In this document: one piece after another, positions 6,502 through 10,962 of the stretch
Layout of the letters: each line of letters begins with the position of its first letter
How positions within the stretch are numbered: position 1 is the stretch's first letter
Origin: Alphaproteobacteria bacterium
Lineage (GTDB): Bacteria > Pseudomonadota > Alphaproteobacteria > Sphingomonadales > Emcibacteraceae
Assembly: GCA_030432815.1 (NCBI GenBank)
Contig: JAUILB010000075.1
Location: 1-10,962 of the forward strand
Direction of reading: 5' to 3'
Length of the DNA stretch: 10,962 nucleotides
The notes under the pieces: generated by a model
Databases searched by the model: none
What the model was told of the DNA's origin: nothing
Seen by the model: only the letters and a program-made list of their open reading frames with translations
Made by a program: the position numbers and the translations under genes

Positions 6502-7899
6502 TTAAGCGACTTGCCCATTATGCTGTGATGGGCGATCGCCAAAGCCATTTTGCATTACTTCCGGATTTGATGTCGGCTCATCTTTAGCTGTCATGCCGAC
6601 CTGCCCTTTAAAACTGCTATCGGTGACGTAAAGATTTGCAAGTGCCTCAGCAACATATTCCTTTGTAAAGGCCAGTTCAACGCCCTGATATTTACAATTT
6701 GAAATCACCTGATCAATAATGAATTTCGGTTGGTAAGCCGCAAGTGCCTTGCCGGATACTTTTATAATCTGATGAACTGTAAACTGGAATATTTCATCAG
6801 TAAGCTCAAGCCCCGCCTTGCGTGCAACGGCAGCATAGATTGCTTTAAAAGCATCAAGCGACGGATCTTTTGTTTCCAGCTTATAAGGTATACGACGTAA
6901 AAAAGCCGGATCCATAAGGTCATCTGGTGCCATATTTGTCGAAAAAATAACAAGTTCATCAAATGGAAGTTCAAATGATTTGCCGCTATGCAGCTTCAGA
7001 AAATCAATGCGGCTCTGAAGCGGTACTATCCAACGATTAAGAAGCTGTTCCGGACTTACCTGCTGACGACCAAAGTCATCAATGATAAAGGTGCCATTTA
7101 GGGCTTTGATATGAAGCGGTGCTTCATAATATTTGCTAATCTCGTTAAATTTAAGATCAAGCATTTCCATGTTAAGTTCGCCACCCGTAATCACCACAGG
7201 ACGTTTACAGGGAACATAACGCTTATCAACCATTTCACGGAAAAGCTTTCGGCGTTCCTCCGGTCGATTTTCAACCTCAACACTATTATGTACTGATGGA
7301 TCAAATACTTTAATGATTGTTCCATTTACTTCAATGGCATGCGGAATATAAATCACACTGTCATAAATATGTGCGACTTTTTCAGCAACGGTGGTTTTAC
7401 CATTACCTGCAGGACCATAGATCAGGATGCTCATGCCTGAATTAACTGCCGGGCCAAGCCGTCTGGTAAATTCATCCGGCACCACAATATCGGAAAATGC
7501 CTTTTCAATATCCTCTGGTGATACACGCTCGTCCCCAATCGCTTGTGTACGAACCTGTTCCGAATATTTATCAAGCGGAATAGGTGCTGGACCGAAATAC
7601 TGATTTTGATTAAGGGCATCCTGAACAAATTTACGTCCCGCACCAGTAAGGTTATATCGAAGTGCCCCCATACCGTTGGCTGTGGCTGCCATTGTGCCGA
7701 CAGATTCTATTTGTTTCCTGTTTACAAGGGCTTGAAGTGCCTGTTCAACTACATTAGTAGGAAGTTTAATTTCATCAGAAAGCTGGACAACTGTTTCAAG
7801 GTTTTCCAAATACATACCCTTACCTACTAATTGAAGAATTATGTTTGGATCATACCCGACTTCACTTAACTTTTTGGGTGCTTTTGGCTCATACAACAT
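6502..7899 (-). CDS. AAA+ family ATPase with winged-helix-like N-terminal region
   Basis: This 465-residue ATPase has no clear export signal, so it should be cytoplasmic. The core shows Walker A GPAGNGKT (162-169), Walker B FIIDDFGR (271-278, two acidic residues at 274-275), a sensor 1 segment VIFSTN (317-322) and an arginine pair in PAFLRRIPYK (331-340; Arg335/336), the likely arginine finger. The first 95 residues, with an alternation of short helices and TGAGRKFV at 85-92, resemble a winged helix-turn-helix, suggesting a protein- or nucleic-acid-binding module. A helical lid domain follows at about 345-428. The tail after 432 is polar, Asn/Gln-rich and probably disordered. The ATG at 7899 has AAGGGA about 8 bases upstream on its strand. 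The substrate is unknown; a MoxR-like or chaperone-type remodelling role is possible. The gene is convergent with the receptor and divergent from the ligase gene, with which it may share a control region. Confidence 0.85.
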   Translation of the reverse strand: MLYEPKAPKKLSEVGYDPNIILQLVGKGMYLENLETVVQLSDEIKLPTNVVEQALQALVNRKQIESVGTMAATANGMGALRYNLTGAGRKFVQDALNQNQYFGPAPIPLDKYSEQVRTQAIGDERVSPEDIEKAFSDIVVPDEFTRRLGPAVNSGMSILIYGPAGNGKTTVAEKVAHIYDSVIYIPHAIEVNGTIIKVFDPSVHNSVEVENRPEERRKLFREMVDKRYVPCKRPVVITGGELNMEMLDLKFNEISKYYEAPLHIKALNGTFIIDDFGRQQVSPEQLLNRWIVPLQSRIDFLKLHSGKSFELPFDELVIFSTNMAPDDLMDPAFLRRIPYKLETKDPSLDAFKAIYAAVARKAGLELTDEIFQFTVHQIIKVSGKALAAYQPKFIIDQVISNCKYQGVELAFTKEYVAEALANLYVTDSSFKGQVGMTAKDEPTSNPEVMQNGFGDRPSQHNGQVA

Positions 7900-7948
7900 T
7901 CTGATATTTCCCTTCGTACTGTTTTGAAAAAAAGTATCTCAAACAATT

Positions 7949-8003
7949 CTTACGTAAGGGTTACTGAATAGATAGAATTTTTGGTAATGATGTATACCCA
8001 TCA
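7949..8003. promoter_or_regulatory. Divergent intergenic control region with two palindromes
   Basis: The 173 bases between the divergent ATPase and ligase genes must hold both promoters. Two symmetric elements are visible: the perfect palindrome CTTACGTAAG (7949-7958), about 50 bases upstream of the ATPase start, and TGATG (7988-7992) with CATCA (7999-8003), separated by 6 bases. The region is AT-rich. I could not assign convincing -35/-10 pairs on either strand. The symmetry fits binding sites for dimeric regulators, but neither matches a consensus I can name. Confidence 0.3.
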
Positions 8004-8072
8004 TCAGATTTGTTGCAGTCAACCTCAAATTGTGGTTTCTTTACATAACAAACACATAATGCGGGAGTTTAT

Positions 8073-9563
8073 ATGGGGCGTGATATAGAGGTTTTTGAAA
8101 TCACTGAGGAAGACCGCAATAAATTTGCGGACCGTGTCTATGATTGTTTAGAGGCCCTAAAAATAACACTGGACAAACCCGGTTTTGGCGAAGGGGCTAT
8201 CAGCCTTGGTGCTGAGCTGGAATGTTGCATTGTCACAGATAAAGGTGATGTTGCCCCCATAAACAAAGAAATACTTGATGATTTGAATGACCCACAATTT
8301 CAGCATGAATTAAATAAATTTAATCTGGAATTCAACCTGTCGCCGGTTCCTGCTAAGGGTGCCCCGTTTACAAAAATGCGCATCGAAGCTGACAAGGCAT
8401 TAAACCGCGCACAACAACTTGCCAAAAACAGAAATGCCAATCTGATACTAACCGGCATCCTGCCAACACTAAAAGAAAAAAATTTCAAACCATCCTATAT
8501 GACCGATGTAGGGCGCTATCATATGTTGGACCGTGAATTACATAAAATGCGCGGCGAAGCCTTTAACATTAACATTGATGGCAAAGATCCTCTTAAAATG
8601 AAATGTGACCATGTAACATTGGAAGGTGCAAATACATCCTTCCAACTGCATTTAAGGGTTGAACCTGAAAAATTTGCTGACACCTTTAATGCAGCACAAA
8701 TCATGACCCCGATGTCAGTCGCACTGGCTGCCAATTCACCCCTGCTACTTGGTCATCGGCTGTGGCAGGAAACACGCGTTGCACTGTTTCGTCAAAGTAT
8801 CGATTACCGCCATCGTGACAATGTAAACTGGCGGCAACCCTGCCGTATTTCATTTGGTTACGGCTGGGTTCGTGATGGTGCTTATGAACTGTTTTCAGAG
8901 GCCGTTGCGCTTTATCCCTCCCTGTTCCCGGTGCTTGGCAATGAAAACCCGTATGAAGCTATACGTAATGGCCGCCTGCCAAAACTTGAAGAACTTAACC
9001 TGCATATGGGGACAACCTGGCCGTGGAACAGGGCCGTTTATTCACATATCGATGGAGGGCATTTAAGAATTGAGATGCGTTCCCTTCCTTCCGGCCCTAC
9101 GCTGGTTGATATGGCCGCTAATGCAGCATTTTTAATTGGTTTGACTGTTGGCTTCCGCACAGAAGTACGTGAATTTCTTCCATCACTTCCTTTTCGACAT
9201 GCGGAATATAATTTTTACCGCGCCGCGCAATCGGGGCTAGAGGCAAATATAATCTGGCCCGATAAACGTCAACGCCAATCTTCAGAAAAACCAATTATTG
9301 ATGTTATAAAATCACTACTTCCATTAATGGAAAAAGGCCTTTCAGAATTAGGCGTCGATGAGGATGAAATTTCCAAATATAAAGAAAATATTGAAAACAG
9401 ACTGAATTCACGTATGACCGGATCAAGCTGGCAATTGATGATGCTAAAAAAATATAAAAATACAGGCTTAAATACAGAAGACAGTTGCAAGGCCATGACA
9501 CTTAAATATATTGAGCAACAATATAAAGGCAAATCAATCATCGAATGGCAAACTGACCCCTGA
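8073..9563 (+). CDS. GCS2-family glutamate-cysteine ligase-like carboxylate-amine ligase
   Basis: This 496-residue protein belongs to the glutamine-synthetase-like GCS2 superfamily, which uses ATP to join a carboxylate (typically the gamma-carboxyl of glutamate) to an amine. Signs are ISLGAELECCIV (43-54) as the first metal/ATP-binding strand, SFQLHLRV (189-196) at the place of the family's His-containing strand, and ALAANSPLLLGHRLWQETRVALFRQS (217-242), close to the family's SANSP...G.D...R signature. DGGHLRIEMRSLPSGPT (327-343) matches the late E.R strand. It is longer than the roughly 370-residue YbdK type, mainly through a C-terminal helical extension from about 390. Glutathione synthesis (gamma-glutamylcysteine) is one option, but no glutathione synthetase gene adjoins. 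The ATG at 8073 has GCGGGAG at 8061-8067. The gene overlaps the M14 hydrolase gene by one base, which suggests a paired function. The product is cytoplasmic. Confidence 0.85.
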   Translation: MGRDIEVFEITEEDRNKFADRVYDCLEALKITLDKPGFGEGAISLGAELECCIVTDKGDVAPINKEILDDLNDPQFQHELNKFNLEFNLSPVPAKGAPFTKMRIEADKALNRAQQLAKNRNANLILTGILPTLKEKNFKPSYMTDVGRYHMLDRELHKMRGEAFNINIDGKDPLKMKCDHVTLEGANTSFQLHLRVEPEKFADTFNAAQIMTPMSVALAANSPLLLGHRLWQETRVALFRQSIDYRHRDNVNWRQPCRISFGYGWVRDGAYELFSEAVALYPSLFPVLGNENPYEAIRNGRLPKLEELNLHMGTTWPWNRAVYSHIDGGHLRIEMRSLPSGPTLVDMAANAAFLIGLTVGFRTEVREFLPSLPFRHAEYNFYRAAQSGLEANIIWPDKRQRQSSEKPIIDVIKSLLPLMEKGLSELGVDEDEISKYKENIENRLNSRMTGSSWQLMMLKKYKNTGLNTEDSCKAMTLKYIEQQYKGKSIIEWQTDP

Positions 9564-10582
9564 TGCATGAATCAGTAAAGATAATCAAAGACCCCGAAGC
9601 CACTTCTATCGGCCATAGTGTTAAAGAATTTCTATGTCGTTTAGGTGGTCCTACGTGGATTGATATCACAGGTCACGACACGAGCCGGAACCGTGTTTTT
9701 GTTACATTGCTTCATGGCAATGAGCCCTCCGGCGTCAAAGCAATTTTTAACTGGTTAATTAATCCGGACAGAAAAACACCGCTTACCAATATAAGTTTTT
9801 TTATCTGTTCCGTTGAAGCCGCGCTGATCGATCCTGATTTTTCCCATCGCTATCTTGAAAACGAACCGGACATGAACCGTTGCTTTCGCCCACCCTTTAA
9901 TGGAAAAAACGGCATATTGGCTGAACAGGTTTTAAAGCGTGTTCAATCGTTGGCACCGGAAGCAATGATTGATGTCCATAATACTTCCGGTTCCGGCCCG
10001 GACTTTACCATTGCCCCAAGTCAGGACGATGCTTTTGCCGCGCTTGCCGCAAATTTTTCACGGCGCTTTATCATTACCAATATATCGCTGGGCTCCCTCA
10101 TGGAAGCGGATGTAGGATGCCCGATCATAACACTGGAATGTGGCGGTAGTTTCGATATGAGTGCCGATCAGACAGCAATAAACGCTATAGAAATTATGAC
10201 AACCCACGATAACCTGTATCAACAGGCCTTAAGATCGGGTGTAAGCATTTATAGGGGTCCACTCAGATTTGAATTAAAAGAAGGTGTTAAAATCGGCTTC
10301 GGTGAAACACCAAAAGAAGGATGTGATGTAACACTGGCAGCAGATATTGAAAAACATAATTTTGGTATAACACAGGCAAATGATTTCCTTGGCTGGGTCG
10401 GACCCGCGGGTCTTGATTATTTCACGGCTATTGATGATCAGGGCATTGATATCAAGAACCAGCTTTTTGAAGTCCGTGAGGACAAATTATTCACCAAACA
10501 AACCCTGCGTCTGTTCATGGTAACCCCGCGCCCTGAAATTGCGACAAAAGACTGTTTATTTTATTTGGTAAAAGCGGAATAA
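9563..10582 (+). CDS. M14-family zinc hydrolase, succinylglutamate desuccinylase/aspartoacylase-like
   Basis: This 339-residue enzyme of the AstE/AspA branch of M14 metallopeptidases would hydrolyse an amide bond of an N-acyl amino acid or a similar small compound. The zinc ligands are clear: His51 and Glu54 in HGNEPSG (51-57) and His139 in IDVHNTSG (136-143). DMNRCF (103-108) supplies the family's Asn-Arg pair for the substrate carboxylate, and Glu192 in LECGGS (191-196) fits the catalytic glutamate. A C-terminal beta domain follows from about 230, as in aspartoacylase. The ATG at 9563 overlaps the ligase stop (TGATG, 9561-9565) with no Shine-Dalgarno of its own, so translation is probably coupled; the ATG at 9567 is in another frame. 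True AstE in arginine catabolism usually lies with other ast genes, and none are here. The substrate is more likely linked to the ligase product. No signal peptide is seen. Confidence 0.88.
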   Translation: MHESVKIIKDPEATSIGHSVKEFLCRLGGPTWIDITGHDTSRNRVFVTLLHGNEPSGVKAIFNWLINPDRKTPLTNISFFICSVEAALIDPDFSHRYLENEPDMNRCFRPPFNGKNGILAEQVLKRVQSLAPEAMIDVHNTSGSGPDFTIAPSQDDAFAALAANFSRRFIITNISLGSLMEADVGCPIITLECGGSFDMSADQTAINAIEIMTTHDNLYQQALRSGVSIYRGPLRFELKEGVKIGFGETPKEGCDVTLAADIEKHNFGITQANDFLGWVGPAGLDYFTAIDDQGIDIKNQLFEVREDKLFTKQTLRLFMVTPRPEIATKDCLFYLVKAE

Positions 10583-10591
10583 ACATTCCGC
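10574..10591 (-). terminator. Small hairpin between the convergent M14 and M20 genes
   Basis: GCGGAAT (10574-10580) and ATTCCGC (10585-10591) form a perfect 7-base-pair stem with a 4-base loop, covering the stop codon of the M14 gene (10580-10582). Read on the minus strand the stem is followed by TTTT, and it begins 7 bases after the stop of the M20 gene, so it best fits a modest terminator for that gene. On the + strand no T run follows. Confidence 0.5.
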
Positions 10592-10597
10592 CCATAA

Positions 10598-10962
10598 TTA
10601 ACTCGCCAGATCCGTAAGAAGTCTGTGCCATATCCTCATCGACATTGGCAGACTTGAAACCGGCGTTCTTTCATTTAGACCGTGGCTAAATTCATCACTG
10701 TTTCGGATAAAAATACCCATCATCGCATAACTCGGGATGCCGGCCGCCCTGAAATGCGCACCATCGGATGCACCAAGTGATAAATGGGGTATAATCGGTA
10801 CATTCGGATATTCAGCATGAATTGCACGCCCAACCGCTGAAAATACATCTTCCCGCATAGGCGAAGACGGACTTTCCGGAACCACATCCACCATATCAAG
10901 CGTCCATTCAAAAGCATCGTTATTCATAACGTCTTTTAATTGCTCTAATGTGTTATCAATCC
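10598..10962 (-). CDS. M20-family metallopeptidase, C-terminal part
   Basis: The minus-strand frame is open from the right edge of the window to a TAA at 10598-10600, giving 120 residues of the C-terminus. The ATG at 10927 is internal, because eleven in-frame sense codons precede it inside the window. HLSLGASDGAHFRAAGIP followed by SYAMMGIF matches the late catalytic-domain strand of M20 peptidases (the family's G-T-D-x-x-x-x-R-x-x-G-I-P pattern, here with Ser in place of Thr). EFSHGLNERTPV carries the conserved HGxNE, whose His is a metal ligand in this family. The carboxypeptidase S/acylase-like branch is likely, cleaving a peptide or N-acyl amino acid. The dimerisation domain and other metal ligands lie outside the window, so export and substrate cannot be judged. 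It is convergent with the M14 hydrolase gene, 15 bases apart. Confidence 0.87.
   Translation of the reverse strand, partial: IDNTLEQLKDVMNNDAFEWTLDMVDVVPESPSSPMREDVFSAVGRAIHAEYPNVPIIPHLSLGASDGAHFRAAGIPSYAMMGIFIRNSDEFSHGLNERTPVSSLPMSMRIWHRLLTDLAS

Noticed and set aside
8011..8041. TTGCAG at 8013-8018 as the -35 of the ligase promoter
   Set aside because: The hexamer 17 bases downstream is TTTCTT, not a plausible -10, and the better TACATA lies 23 bases away.
9269..9568. A 99-codon minus-strand open frame inside the 3' part of the ligase gene
   Set aside because: It is a shadow of the coding strand. The translated product has no recognisable domain and the ligase frame is intact across it.
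9563..10582. True AstE (succinylglutamate desuccinylase of arginine catabolism)
   Set aside because: No astA, astB, astC or astD gene is adjacent. The coupling to a GCS2 ligase points to a different substrate, so no symbol was given.

Overview
The window looks like part of the chromosome of a Gram-negative bacterium, most likely a marine-type alphaproteobacterium. This is inferred from an outer-membrane TonB-dependent receptor with its FecI/FecR regulators, an AT-rich composition outside the first gene, and the general style of the proteins. An AT-rich gammaproteobacterium cannot be excluded. No rRNA, tRNA, CRISPR array, insertion sequence or phage gene was seen. All genes are protein-coding and the longest gene-free stretch is about 250 bases.

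Left part (1-1616, + strand): the C-terminal part of a sodium:solute symporter (5' end outside the window), then a YafJ-type class II glutamine amidotransferase with its nucleophile at Cys2.

Middle (1750-6432, + strand): a classic cell-surface signalling cassette. An ECF sigma factor (FecI type) overlaps an inner-membrane FecR-type anti-sigma factor by 8 bases. A 248-base leader and a 919-residue TonB-dependent receptor with an N-terminal STN signalling domain follow, closed by a strong intrinsic terminator at 6454-6481. In the expected circuit, ligand binding in the outer membrane moves the STN domain onto FecR, which releases the sigma factor to transcribe the receptor gene. The unusual part is that a second complete signal-peptide-like sequence, with its own Met codon and Shine-Dalgarno, lies between the STN domain and the TonB box. 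The receptor could therefore be made both with and without the signalling domain.

Right part (6502-10962): a minus-strand AAA+ ATPase gene (winged-helix-like N-terminus plus AAA core) is convergent with the receptor. It is divergent from a + strand pair consisting of a GCS2-family glutamate-cysteine ligase-like carboxylate-amine ligase and, overlapping it by one base, an M14 succinylglutamate desuccinylase/aspartoacylase-like zinc hydrolase. One enzyme of the pair should form amide bonds and the other should break them. The 3' part of an M20 metallopeptidase gene enters on the minus strand from the right edge and converges on the M14 gene, with a small hairpin between them. The substrate of the ligase/hydrolase pair and the role of the AAA+ protein cannot be told from the sequence.
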